Assembly (NCBI RefSeq): GCF_000961795.1
Contig: NZ_LADU01000004.1
Location: 1-52,309 of the forward strand
Reading direction: 5' to 3'
Length of the DNA: 52,309 bases
Source: Hyphomonas sp. BRH_c22
GTDB taxonomy: Bacteria; Pseudomonadota; Alphaproteobacteria; Caulobacterales; Hyphomonadaceae
Made by a program: the position numbers and the translations under genes
Shown here: positions 26,618 to 35,650 of the stretch, piece by piece
Position numbering within the stretch: the stretch's first letter is position 1
Layout: each line of letters opens with the position of its first letter
The notes under the pieces: model-generated
Seen by the model: only the letters and a program-made list of their open reading frames with translations
Told to the model about the DNA's origin: nothing
The model's database searches: none

Positions 26618-29224
26618 ATGCACATTACTTCTGTCAAATACAAATGGTTGCTGTCGACAGCAGTCATGCTTGCTTTATCGCCCATTGCGGGCGCTCAGGA
26701 AGCAACACCTCCAGCAGACACGCCCGAAGACAGCCGCACCCTCCAGACGGTTGTCGTGCGCGGTCAGTTCATTCCGGAACCGCAGCGTGAAACGTCCCAG
26801 GTCGCGACTTTCCTGTCGAGTGAAGACCTGGCGCGTCAAGGCGATTCCAACGCGGCGCTTGCCCTGACCCGTCTCAGTGGTCTGAGCATCGTATCCGGAC
26901 GCTTCGCCTTCGTGCGGGGCCTTGGCGACCGGTATTCGTCGGCCTTGCTCAACGGATCGCCGCTTCCAAGCCCTGAACCTCTGCGTCGTACTGTGCCGCT
27001 TGACCTGTTCCCGTCGAGCGTCCTGGCCGGTGCGGCCGTACAGAAGACATATTCGGCCAATTACCCGGGTGAATTTGGCGGCGGTGTGATCGATCTTGAA
27101 ACCCTTCGCCAGCCGTCCGAGAATTTTCTGACAGTCAAAGGCGGCATTTCTGCAAATACAGAAACGACCGGATCGGATGGACTGTACGTCAATGGCGGTG
27201 ACCTTGACTGGTCGGGTTACGATGACGGCCTCCGCGACATTCCAGGACCATTGGCTGCAGTTCTCGCATCCGGAGAACGGCTGAGCGATCAAACACCGGA
27301 ACAGATCGAAACCATTGGCGAAAGCCTGGTCAATTCGCCCTTGTCGGTGATCCAGCAGGGTGAGCTGGGTCCGGATCCCAGCGGTTCGATCGAGGGCGGC
27401 CTGATCCTCGACAAAGGCCAGTACGATATCGGCCTGATCGGCGTTGTTGGCTTTGACTCGGGATGGACAACAAGAGATGCCATCCGTCAGTCTGTAGAAG
27501 CTGGTGTACTCGGCAGCGACCAGAACCAGTTCTCGACAACTTACGATGCCACGCTTAATGCGCTCGGATCCGGTTCAATCGGTTGGGGCGATAACGAGAT
27601 CCAGGCGACTTTGTTCTATGTCCATACGACGTCGAAGCAGGCAGAAATCACCACAGGCACGGACTTTAACGCACCGGGCGCCACAGGTGAGATCTTTGAT
27701 GAATCGAGCGGCTGGTTCGAACGTGAATTGGCATTTTTCCAGTTGCGCGGTGAACACGGAATTGGTGATCTGGATCTGAACTGGCGCGGCGCATATGCTG
27801 TCTCCACACGTGACGCGCCTTATGACCGTTCACTCCGTCGTAGCCCCGATGCGGATGGCGTGCCGTTGTATTCCACGGCCAACAACTACAACATAGTCTT
27901 CTCCGACCTTGAGGACACGATTGCCAGCTTTGGTGCGGATGCCACGTATACTGTGGATATCGGAAACGCCAGGGAGCTGGTCATGTCGGGTGGTTTTGAC
28001 GTCGCGTCGACTGATCGCGACTATAATTACCTGTCTCTTCGCTTCGTCGGCGGCAACGCCCTGCCTGCAGACGCGCAGGCCGCGCGACCTGACTACCTGT
28101 TTTCGCCGGATAACATCGACCCTGCGCGGTTTATCCTGCAGGAAGTCGTCACGCCTAACGACTCCTATTCAGGTGCACTCGATGTGAATGCATTCTACGT
28201 GCAGACCGAGCTGGACATTCTCGACTATGTTCGCGGCACGGTCGGGTTCCGGTACGAAGATGCAGAGCAAACGGTTGAGACATTCGACCGGTTCGGTAAT
28301 CCGGGAGCAGGTGACGTCAACCTGAGCAACGACTATGTCCTGCCCGCGTTAACGCTGACATGGAACTTCGCAGACGACCTACAGTTGCGTGCCGGCTATT
28401 CGCAAACGATTGCCCGTCCGCAGTTCCGCGAACTCGCGCTCTCCTCCTTCGTGGATCCAGAGACCGATCGCACCTATCGCGGGAACAGTGGTCTCGTGGA
28501 CAGCGAACTGAAGAACTATGACGCACGCCTTGAGTATTATCTTGGCCGCAACCAGTTCGTGACTTTGGGAGGCTTCTACAAGGACATCAAGAATCCGATC
28601 GAGGAAGTGCAGTATTCGACGGCGTCGTTCGTGTTCGAGACAACCTTCATCAACAGCCCGAAAGCAGAGCTGTACGGTGCGGAACTCGAGTACAGAACCA
28701 ATTTTGCCATGCCGATCTCAAATCCATGGATGGATGATCGTGAATGGCTGTTCTCGGCGAACTACACTTACACGGCTTCTGAAGTCCAGGCACAAGATGA
28801 CGATCTGGTATTCGATCCAATCTCGCGCTCGCTTCGCAATGCATCCCTGTTCGGGCTTGATGGGTCCGACCTTCAGGGTACGCCGGAAAACATTCTGAAC
28901 GCACAGTTCGGATGGCAAAGTGACGTAGAGCAGATGACGCTTCTCGTCGGCTGGGTTGATGAACGTATCCTGCAGCGCGGATTTGGCGTGGGCGCCGCCG
29001 CACTGCCAGACGTGATCGAAGATCCCGGTATCCAGCTCGACCTCGTCTACAATCGTGATTTCACGATTGCTGGTCGCGAAATGTCGCTTGGCTTGAAAGG
29101 CCGAAACCTGCTTGGTGAAAAGCACATCGAGTACCAGACATCTGAAAGCGATGTGGGCCGTACCGAGTACAACACCTATGAGCGCGGAACGACGATCTCG
29201 GCGAGCCTGTCCACGACCTTCTAG
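26618..29224 (+). CDS. TonB-dependent outer-membrane receptor
   Basis: This 868-residue protein has a signal peptide (cleavage likely after AGA26), a TonB-box-like TVVVRG (44-49), an N-terminal plug domain (LTRLSGLSIVSGRFAFVRGL; the plug end includes YPGEFGGGVIDLET) and a 22-strand-type barrel. It finishes with an aromatic residue (ISASLSTTF), as outer-membrane barrel proteins do. I choose the ATG at 26618; an in-frame start 13 codons earlier would precede the signal peptide with an unlikely tail. No N-terminal signalling domain is present, so sigma/anti-sigma control is not expected. The ligand is unknown; the adjacent lipoprotein is its likely partner. A strong terminator follows. Confidence 0.92.
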   Translation: MHITSVKYKWLLSTAVMLALSPIAGAQEATPPADTPEDSRTLQTVVVRGQFIPEPQRETSQVATFLSSEDLARQGDSNAALALTRLSGLSIVSGRFAFVRGLGDRYSSALLNGSPLPSPEPLRRTVPLDLFPSSVLAGAAVQKTYSANYPGEFGGGVIDLETLRQPSENFLTVKGGISANTETTGSDGLYVNGGDLDWSGYDDGLRDIPGPLAAVLASGERLSDQTPEQIETIGESLVNSPLSVIQQGELGPDPSGSIEGGLILDKGQYDIGLIGVVGFDSGWTTRDAIRQSVEAGVLGSDQNQFSTTYDATLNALGSGSIGWGDNEIQATLFYVHTTSKQAEITTGTDFNAPGATGEIFDESSGWFERELAFFQLRGEHGIGDLDLNWRGAYAVSTRDAPYDRSLRRSPDADGVPLYSTANNYNIVFSDLEDTIASFGADATYTVDIGNARELVMSGGFDVASTDRDYNYLSLRFVGGNALPADAQAARPDYLFSPDNIDPARFILQEVVTPNDSYSGALDVNAFYVQTELDILDYVRGTVGFRYEDAEQTVETFDRFGNPGAGDVNLSNDYVLPALTLTWNFADDLQLRAGYSQTIARPQFRELALSSFVDPETDRTYRGNSGLVDSELKNYDARLEYYLGRNQFVTLGGFYKDIKNPIEEVQYSTASFVFETTFINSPKAELYGAELEYRTNFAMPISNPWMDDREWLFSANYTYTASEVQAQDDDLVFDPISRSLRNASLFGLDGSDLQGTPENILNAQFGWQSDVEQMTLLVGWVDERILQRGFGVGAAALPDVIEDPGIQLDLVYNRDFTIAGREMSLGLKGRNLLGEKHIEYQTSESDVGRTEYNTYERGTTISASLSTTF

Positions 29225-29250
29225 CAACACGCTTGAAGCGGACAATACAG

Positions 29251-29285
29251 ATCACCCCGCAGCAAGCTGCGGGGTGATTTTTTAT
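29251..29285 (+). terminator. Rho-independent terminator after the TonB-receptor gene
   Basis: A perfect 13 bp stem (ATCACCCCGCAGC paired with GCTGCGGGGTGAT) with a two-base nominal loop is followed by TTTTTT. It begins 26 bp after the receptor stop. The opposite strand lacks a T-run, so it acts mainly for the plus-strand gene. Confidence 0.9.
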
Positions 29286-29315
29286 CGAATGGATTTCAGT
29301 TCTGACAAAAGAACT

Positions 29316-30614
29316 TCAGGCGGCTCCAAAAACGCGTTCGAAAATCGTGTCGACATGTTTGAAATGATATTCGAGGTCAAACAGGTCTTCGAGTTCCGCG
29401 TCTGTCAGTTTCGCTGTGACGTCCGGGTCTGACTTGAGCAGGTCAAGCAGGTTGCCTTCGCCGCGCCAGGTGCGCATCGCATTCCGTTGCACCAGTGAGT
29501 AGGAGTCTTCACGGCTGACGCCGTGTTCGACAAGTGCGAGCAGGATGCGCTGGGAGTTGTGAAGGCCGCCCATGCTTTCGATCGTACGCAGCATATTTTC
29601 CGGATAGACGACCAGGTTTTCCACCACACCAGCAAGCCGATGCAGGGCGAAGTCCAGATGGATCGTTGCGTCGGGGCCGATTCCGCGTTCGACGGACGAA
29701 TGGGAAATATCGCGCTCGTGCCACAGGGCGACGTTCTCAAGTGCGGGCGTGACGGCTGACCGCACGAGCCGAGCAAGCCCTGTGAGGTTTTCGGTGAGCA
29801 CGGGATTGCGCTTGTGCGGCATGGCAGACGATCCCTTCTGGCCGGCAGAGAAAAACTCTTCGGCTTCCAGCACCTCGGTTCGCTGCAGATGACGCACTTC
29901 GGTGGACAGGCGTTCAACCGAGGATGCGATCACGCCGAGTACCGCGAAAAACATGGCATGACGGTCGCGCGGAATGACCTGCGTGGAAACGGGCTCGATT
30001 ATGAGGCCAAGCTTGGATGCAACGTGCGCTTCAATCGCCGGGTCGATGTTGGCAAATGTACCGACTGCGCCGGAAATCGCGCAGGTTGCGATTTCTTCGC
30101 GCGCCATTTCCAGGCGCCTGCGTGCGCGTTGGAATTCCGCGTGGAAAGTTGCCAGCTTGAGGCCGAACGTTGTCGGTTCAGCGTGAATCCCGTGACTGCG
30201 GCCAATCGTGGGCGTGAATTTGTGCTCACGCGCGCGCGTTTCCAGGGCGGTGAGAACGCGGTCGAGGCCGGTCATCAGAAGATCGCCAGCGCGCACCAGC
30301 TGAACGCTCAGGCATGTGTCCAGGACATCTGACGATGTCATGCCCTTGTGTAGAAAGCGGGCTTCTTCACCCACGTGTTCTGCGACATTGGTCAGGAAGG
30401 CGATGACATCGTGTTTCACTTCGCGTTCAATCGCGTCGATACGTTCGACTTCGAACGCCCCGCGCTCTCGCACGGCCTGCGTGACGCCCGCTGGTATGAT
30501 GCCGAGATTTTCCATCGCTTCGGCGGCAAGCGTTTCGATTTCGAGCCAGATGCCAAAACGTGTCTCGGGAGACCAGATTTCAGCCATTTCAGGACGGGTG
30601 TACCGGGGAATCAT
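29316..30614 (-). CDS. purB: Adenylosuccinate lyase
   Basis: This protein of 432 residues, the usual length, belongs to the fumarase/aspartase superfamily. It carries the signature GSSAMPHKRNP, with the catalytic serine loop, and the His-containing TIGRSHGIHAEPTTFG. It performs two steps of purine synthesis: SAICAR to AICAR, and adenylosuccinate to AMP. I choose the ATG at 30614 (MIPRYTRPEM), preceded by AGAGAGGCG; an in-frame start 19 codons upstream adds a non-conserved tail. It is tail-to-tail with the TonB-receptor gene. Confidence 0.95.
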   Translation of the reverse strand: MIPRYTRPEMAEIWSPETRFGIWLEIETLAAEAMENLGIIPAGVTQAVRERGAFEVERIDAIEREVKHDVIAFLTNVAEHVGEEARFLHKGMTSSDVLDTCLSVQLVRAGDLLMTGLDRVLTALETRAREHKFTPTIGRSHGIHAEPTTFGLKLATFHAEFQRARRRLEMAREEIATCAISGAVGTFANIDPAIEAHVASKLGLIIEPVSTQVIPRDRHAMFFAVLGVIASSVERLSTEVRHLQRTEVLEAEEFFSAGQKGSSAMPHKRNPVLTENLTGLARLVRSAVTPALENVALWHERDISHSSVERGIGPDATIHLDFALHRLAGVVENLVVYPENMLRTIESMGGLHNSQRILLALVEHGVSREDSYSLVQRNAMRTWRGEGNLLDLLKSDPDVTAKLTDAELEDLFDLEYHFKHVDTIFERVFGAA

Positions 30615-30681
30615 ATCGCGCCTCTCTGCTTGTGAGGCCCGTATAGCCCGGAATCCCCCGAATGCCAGCACCGCGCGCGGC

Positions 30682-30695
30682 GTGATTCAAATCAT
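30682..30695. promoter_or_regulatory. Possible FNR/FixK-like site
   Basis: GTGATTCAAATCAT keeps the TGAT-N4-ATCA core of the FNR/FixK consensus but differs at both outer bases. It lies about 100 bp upstream of the peptidoglycan-binding lipoprotein gene and about 70 bp upstream of purB, in the 182 bp divergent gap. Such a short match can occur by chance. Confidence 0.22.
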
Positions 30696-30796
30696 GCCAG
30701 GGCTAAACGGTCTGGTCGGTGGCCTGGCGCTGGTTTAGACAGGTGGAAAGTGCATGATTGACGCCGGGTGGCCAAATGCGGCCAGGGGAATGAAGA

Positions 30797-31771
30797 ATGA
30801 ACAAGTTGATTTTCGCTTCGATCGCAGCCATCGCGCTTTCCGGGTGCGTCCTTGCACAGGATGGTGAGGCCTATCCACCCGCGTCGGATGCCGGTTTCTG
30901 TTTCGCGCGCGTACTGATACCTGAAACGACCGAGATCGTAACGGAACAGATGATTGCTGAACCCGAGCGAACCGAGGTGAGGTTTATTTCGGCGGTACTC
31001 GAGACCTACACACAAGAGGTTTTGGTCAAGGAAGCCACCAAGGCCTACACGGTGATTCCGGCGCAGTTCATCACGCAAACCGAACAGATTCTGGAAGAAC
31101 CTGAGCGCATCGAGACCAGCATCATTCCTGCCAGTTTCGAGACATATACAGAGAAAGTGCTCGTGAGGCCTGCTTATACAACCTGGAAGCCGGGGGCAGC
31201 TTTCTATGGCCAAAAGATCCCGGATGGGGGTGAGGCGGCCGACTCTGCTGTGTCGACAGGGGAACGATTGTCCCGGGTAGAGGTGCCAGCGCAGTTCGAG
31301 GAAGTCACACGAACACGCATCGTCACCCCGGAGCGGGCAGAGACGAAGGTCATTCCGGCAAGATACCGGACGATATCCCGGCAAATCGTGGAGTCTCCTG
31401 CCCGGGTTGTGGAAGAGGATGTTCCGGCAGTTTATGAAACCATCACCCTTCAGCGAGTGGTCACGCCGGCGCAGGAAGAGACCATTGTCATTCCGGCAAC
31501 CTACCGCACTGTCGAGAAGCGCGAAGTGACAGGTGGGGGCAACGTCGAGTCGCGCGAGGTCCTTTGCAATACAAATGCCTCGCCGGCGAAGATAAAGGAG
31601 GTGCAGCAGGCGCTGAACGAAAAAGGTTACGCCGTACCCGCAGACGGCGAATTCGGACCGGCCACGCTAAAGGCGATGGAAGATTACCAGCGCGCCAATG
31701 GTCTACCCGTTGGGTACCTGACGATCAGTACCGTAGAATCCCTGGGTGTTTCGGTGAACCAGGCCGACTAA
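30797..31771 (+). CDS. Repeat-containing lipoprotein with C-terminal peptidoglycan-binding domain
   Basis: This 324-residue protein has lipobox LSGC (Cys17). The central part contains at least six irregular repeats of about 22-40 residues. Each has a V/I-PA-x-F/Y core followed by a T- and R/E-rich strand, at about 87, 109, 162, 186, 208 and 231 (for example VIPARYRT and VIPATYRT). Residues 264-318 form a PG_binding_1 domain (VQQALNEKGY ... FGPATLKAMEDYQ). The architecture suggests an envelope protein tethering the outer membrane to peptidoglycan. No enzymatic domain is visible. It is transcribed divergently from purB. Confidence 0.82.
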   Translation: MNKLIFASIAAIALSGCVLAQDGEAYPPASDAGFCFARVLIPETTEIVTEQMIAEPERTEVRFISAVLETYTQEVLVKEATKAYTVIPAQFITQTEQILEEPERIETSIIPASFETYTEKVLVRPAYTTWKPGAAFYGQKIPDGGEAADSAVSTGERLSRVEVPAQFEEVTRTRIVTPERAETKVIPARYRTISRQIVESPARVVEEDVPAVYETITLQRVVTPAQEETIVIPATYRTVEKREVTGGGNVESREVLCNTNASPAKIKEVQQALNEKGYAVPADGEFGPATLKAMEDYQRANGLPVGYLTISTVESLGVSVNQAD

Positions 31772-31845
31772 TGCGGCATTTGACGCATTCCGCGATTATC
31801 TCTCACGCCTGACAGTGCAGTCAGCCAGCAACAATCAGGATTCCT

Positions 31846-32547
31846 ATGCCGCGATTTCATTTTCACTACGAACGTCACCAAATGTCCCGGATCGGCTGGA
31901 TGCGGGCCGCCGTACTGGGGGCGAATGACGGGATCGTTTCCACGGCCAGCCTGATCATCGGGGTCGCTGCGGCCTCCTCCGGAAAGGGCGAGATTGCCGT
32001 TGCCGGCGTCGCGGCACTGGTTGCCGGTGCCATGTCGATGGCTGCGGGTGAGTACGTATCGGTCAGTTCGCAGTCGGATGCCGAGCAGGCGGAACTGGCC
32101 AAAGAGCGACAGGAGCTGATTGACCTGCCAGAGGCAGAACTGGCTGAACTGGCCGGCATCTATGAAGAACGCGGCCTGAAACCGGAGACGGCCAAAGAGG
32201 TCGCGAGCCAGATGACAGCAGACGATCCGCTCCGGGCCCACGCGCGCGACGAGCTAGGCATTACCGATATGACTGCGGCGAAGCCGGTTCAGGCAGCAAT
32301 CTCGTCCGCGATTTCATTCGCGATCGGGGCAGCCCTGCCTCTCGCACTTGTCTGGATTGTGCCGCTTGGCGTGCTTGTGCCTGTTGAAGCGGCTGCATCG
32401 CTTGTCTTTCTCGCCTTGCTCGGCGTGGTCGGGGCAAAGGCAGGCGGGGCCAGCATATGGCGCCCGACCCTGAGGGTGACATTCTGGGGGGCGCTGGCCA
32501 TGGCGCTGACAGCCGGGATTGGCCATCTGGTCGGCGGGGTTATCTAG
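31846..32547 (+). CDS. VIT1/CCC1-family membrane transporter
   Basis: This 233-residue protein shows the VIT family signature near the N-terminus (MRAAVLGANDGIVSTASLI, then GAMSMAAGEYVSVSSQ). A charged cytoplasmic metal-binding helix region follows (about 80-135, rich in Glu), then three C-terminal membrane helices. Relatives move ferrous iron or manganese across membranes in yeast and plants; bacterial members are poorly studied. It is followed by a bidirectional terminator. Confidence 0.85.
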   Translation: MPRFHFHYERHQMSRIGWMRAAVLGANDGIVSTASLIIGVAAASSGKGEIAVAGVAALVAGAMSMAAGEYVSVSSQSDAEQAELAKERQELIDLPEAELAELAGIYEERGLKPETAKEVASQMTADDPLRAHARDELGITDMTAAKPVQAAISSAISFAIGAALPLALVWIVPLGVLVPVEAAASLVFLALLGVVGAKAGGASIWRPTLRVTFWGALAMALTAGIGHLVGGVI

Positions 32548-32581
32548 CCGGCCTTTGGAAGCTCATGCCTGAAAAAAGAAA

Positions 32582-32617
32582 ACCCCCGTCACTTCGCAGT
32601 GACGGGGGTCTTTTTTT
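32582..32617. terminator. Bidirectional Rho-independent terminator between the VIT gene and icd
   Basis: A perfect 12 bp stem (ACCCCCGTCACT paired with AGTGACGGGGGT) around the loop TCGC is followed by C and seven T on the plus strand. On the other side it is preceded by an A-rich stretch (32571-32582). It can therefore stop transcription of both converging genes. Confidence 0.93.
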
Positions 32618-32633
32618 GCGCTGGACGAAAAGC

Positions 32634-33851
32634 TTAAGCCTTCGCCATTTCCGCCTGCAGGTTTTCGGAGACTTTCTCGATGAAGCCTTCGGTCGTCAGC
32701 CATTCCTGGTCAGGCCCGACGAGTAGCGCGAGGTCTTTCGTCATGTAACCGGCTTCCACGGTCTTCACGATGGTCTGCTCCAGAGTTTGAGCAAATGCCT
32801 GAACGTCAGGTGTGCCGTCCATGCGGCCACGATGGCTCAGGCCTTGCGTCCAAGCATAGATCGAAGCGATCGAGTTGGTCGAGGTCGCTTCGCCCTTCTG
32901 GTGGTTGCGGTAGTGGCGCGTGACAGTGCCGTGAGCGGCTTCAGCCTCGACCGTGTTGCCATCGGGTGTCATCAGCACCGACGTCATCAGTCCCAGCGAG
33001 CCGTAGCCCTGGGCAACCGTGTCGGACTGCACGTCGCCATCATAGTTCTTGCAGGCCCAGACGTAACCGCCGGACCATTTCATTGCCGCTGCCACCATGT
33101 CGTCGATCAGGCGGTGCTCATACGTACCGCCGAATGCCTTGAACTTGTCAGCAAATTCTGCGTCGAAAATCTCCTGGAACAGGTCCTTGAAGCGGCCGTC
33201 ATAGGCCTTGAGGATCGTGTTCTTGGTTGACAAATAGACCGGCCATTTGCGCTGCATGCCGTAATTGAAGCTTGCGCGCGCGAAGTCACGGATCGACTGG
33301 TCGAGGTTGTACATGCCCATGGCGATGCCGGCTTCCGGGAAGTCGAAGACTTCCTTTTCGATCTTGTCGCCATTCTCGCCGACCCAGGTCATGGTCAGTT
33401 TGCCCTTGCCGGGCACGAGGAAGTCAGTGGCCTTGTACTGGTCGCCAAAAGCGTGACGGCCAATGACGACAGGCTTGGTCCAGCCTGGAACGAGGCGCGG
33501 GACGTTGGAGATCACGATCGGTTCGCGGAAGACGACGCCGCCCAGGATGTTGCGGATCGTGCCGTTGGGCGACTTCCACATTTTCTTCAGCTTGAACTCT
33601 TCGACACGTTGTTCGTCAGGCGTGATCGTGGCGCATTTGACGGCGACGCCGTATTTCTTGGTGGCTTCAGCGGCATCGACGGTGATCTGGTCATCCGTCT
33701 CGTCGCGTTTCTGGATCGACAGGTCGTAATACTTCAGATCGACATCCAGGTAAGGATGGATCAGCTTGTCCTTGATGAGTTGCCAGATGATGCGGGTCAT
33801 CTCGTCCCCGTCCATTTCGACAATCGGGTTCTTGACCTTGATCTTAGCCAT
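32634..33851 (-). CDS. icd: NADP-dependent isocitrate dehydrogenase (homodimer, eukaryote-like type)
   Basis: At 405 residues, with [20 protein letters not shown] at the start, it belongs to the subfamily shared with mitochondrial/cytosolic IDH and common in alphaproteobacteria. [12 protein letters not shown] carries the isocitrate-binding serine and arginine. [20 protein letters not shown] holds the metal-binding aspartates, and [11 protein letters not shown] the NADP-binding residues. It oxidises isocitrate to 2-oxoglutarate in the TCA cycle. It is transcribed divergently from the RNA methyltransferase gene. Confidence 0.96.
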   Translation of the reverse strand: MAKIKVKNPIVEMDGDEMTRIIWQLIKDKLIHPYLDVDLKYYDLSIQKRDETDDQITVDAAEATKKYGVAVKCATITPDEQRVEEFKLKKMWKSPNGTIRNILGGVVFREPIVISNVPRLVPGWTKPVVIGRHAFGDQYKATDFLVPGKGKLTMTWVGENGDKIEKEVFDFPEAGIAMGMYNLDQSIRDFARASFNYGMQRKWPVYLSTKNTILKAYDGRFKDLFQEIFDAEFADKFKAFGGTYEHRLIDDMVAAAMKWSGGYVWACKNYDGDVQSDTVAQGYGSLGLMTSVLMTPDGNTVEAEAAHGTVTRHYRNHQKGEATSTNSIASIYAWTQGLSHRGRMDGTPDVQAFAQTLEQTIVKTVEAGYMTKDLALLVGPDQEWLTTEGFIEKVSENLQAEMAKA

Positions 33852-33928
33852 GTTTTGTAATCCTTGCGGTTGGAGCTATTGGAGTGGCCTATAGCAGAGC
33901 GGCTGCCCGCGTCAAAACAGGTTCCACC

Positions 33929-34735
33929 ATGTCAGAACAGCGCAGACCCTGCGTCATCCTTCATTCCCCGCAACTTGGTGAAAACATTGGCGCGGCGGCG
34001 CGGGTGATGCGCAATTTCGGGCTGACGGACCTGCGGCTGGTGGCGCCGCGCGATGGGTGGCCGAATCCGGCCGCGGAAACCATGTCAGCGGGTGCGTTCG
34101 AGGCGGGCGTGACTGTGAATGTGCATGAAACACTGCAGGATGTGCTGGAGGGTGTGACTTACCTGATCGCAGCGACGGCGCGGTTGCGGGGCATCGAGAA
34201 GCGCGTGACGGATGCGGTCGGGGCGGCAGAGGCGGCGCATGGGCGGTTTGTGGGGGGCAAGGGGGTGGCAGCGGTGATGTTCGGGGGCGAGAAGTCGGGC
34301 CTGCCGAACGAGGCGGTGGCCCTGGCCGATCTTTTGATGACCTATCCGGTGAGTCCCGAATTCAAGAGCCTGAACCTCGCGCAGGCCGTTTGCGTGTTTG
34401 CGCATGAGTGGGGCAAGCTGAGCGCAGCGGAAAGCCCGGCTGACTATCCCTCGCAGAGCCATGTCACACCCGTAGCGGCGCCGTTGGATGCTGGCTCGGC
34501 GGGATCGCCGCCTGCGACGCGGGATGACGTGTTCCGGATGTTCGAGCATTTCGAGGCAGAGCTGGAACGGGCCGGATATTTCTTCCCGCCGGCGAAAACG
34601 CCCTTGATGAAAGACAATCTTCGTGCAGCCCTGATCCGGGCTGACTGGACCGAGCAGGAAGTGCAGACTTTCCGCGGCGCGATCAAGGCGCTGGCCCTCG
34701 GCCGCGGAAAGGCACGTGTGGTGCGAGAGGACTAG
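33929..34735 (+). CDS. SpoU/TrmH-family RNA 2'-O-methyltransferase, TrmJ-like
   Basis: This protein of 268 residues has the three SPOUT motifs: ENIGAAARVMRNFG (motif 1), FGGEKSGLPNE (motif 2) and SLNLAQAVCVFAHEW (motif 3). They form the knotted AdoMet-binding site. The C-terminal extension (about 190-268) with helices is as in TrmJ, which methylates position 32 of tRNAs. I choose the ATG at 33929 (MSEQRRPCVILHSPQ); an upstream in-frame start would extend into the icd promoter region. It converges with the enoyl-CoA hydratase gene, leaving one base between the stops. Confidence 0.85.
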   Translation: MSEQRRPCVILHSPQLGENIGAAARVMRNFGLTDLRLVAPRDGWPNPAAETMSAGAFEAGVTVNVHETLQDVLEGVTYLIAATARLRGIEKRVTDAVGAAEAAHGRFVGGKGVAAVMFGGEKSGLPNEAVALADLLMTYPVSPEFKSLNLAQAVCVFAHEWGKLSAAESPADYPSQSHVTPVAAPLDAGSAGSPPATRDDVFRMFEHFEAELERAGYFFPPAKTPLMKDNLRAALIRADWTEQEVQTFRGAIKALALGRGKARVVRED

Positions 34736-34736
34736 G

Positions 34737-35501
34737 CTATTTGCCTTTCCAGACGGGCGCCCGCTTTTCGATGAATGCAAGCGGGCCTTCCTTGAAGTCT
34801 TCCGTTCCGACGAGGCCCGCGAAGGCCTTGCCGCTGGCGCGCCAGAGGTTTTCGTCATTATCGGTCAGTGCGGCGGCGGCGACCTTGCGGCTGGCCTGAA
34901 CGGCAAGTGGCGCATTCGCGATGATGCGGTCAGCCAGTTTCGTGGCTTCGTCCATGACGTCCGCTTCGGGGACGACCTTGTTGACCATGCCGAGTTCGTA
35001 GGCGCGCTGCGAGGGCAGGGGATCACCCGTCAGGATCACTTCGAGCGCTGTCGGCATGCCGATGACGCGGGGCAGGCGGAACAGGCCACCCGCAGCGGCA
35101 GCGAGCGAGCGCTTGACTTCCGGCAGGCCGAAATTGGTGGTGTCGGCGCACACGATCATGTCGCAGGAGAGTGCGATCTCAGTTCCGCCGGCCAGGGCGC
35201 TGCCGGTGATGGCTGCGATGAGGGGCTTGGTGCGCTCGCGCTTCACGATGCCTGCGAAGCCGCCTTTTTCGGTGCCGAGTGCGCCGCCATTGCCGGCGTT
35301 GATTTCTTTCAGGTCCGCACCCGCGCAGAATGCCTTGCCATTCGCCGTTAGGATGGCAACCCAGATATCCGGATCGCTTTCAAAACGGTCAAGGGCGCTC
35401 TCGATGCCGGTAGCCATGACGCCGTTGATGGCGTTGCGGGCTTCCGGGCGGTTGAGCGTGATGATTGCGAGATGGCCTCGGGTTTCGTATTCGACTGACA
35501 T
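34737..35501 (-). CDS. Enoyl-CoA hydratase (crotonase family)
   Basis: This protein of 254 residues has the crotonase oxyanion segment FCAGADLKE and SALAGGTEIALSCD. Both catalytic glutamates are present at Glu108 and Glu128 with the standard spacing of 20, so a true hydratase is likely rather than an isomerase. I choose the ATG at 35501, preceded by GGAGGAAC. It hydrates trans-2-enoyl-CoA in beta-oxidation or related acyl catabolism and is divergent from the acyl-CoA dehydrogenase pair. Confidence 0.9.
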   Translation of the reverse strand: MSVEYETRGHLAIITLNRPEARNAINGVMATGIESALDRFESDPDIWVAILTANGKAFCAGADLKEINAGNGGALGTEKGGFAGIVKRERTKPLIAAITGSALAGGTEIALSCDMIVCADTTNFGLPEVKRSLAAAAGGLFRLPRVIGMPTALEVILTGDPLPSQRAYELGMVNKVVPEADVMDEATKLADRIIANAPLAVQASRKVAAAALTDNDENLWRASGKAFAGLVGTEDFKEGPLAFIEKRAPVWKGK

Positions 35502-35650
35502 TGGGCGTTCCTCCAGATTGGGTTTGACTGACACTAGGCTGGCTTACCCTGCGTTCAGCAAGCAGAAAGACGTGAAACAGCAGAACGCCTCTTGGCAGCC
35601 CCAAGGGAAGGGTTGCCAGTGTCCTGAAAAAATCAGGGAACCCCGCGACC

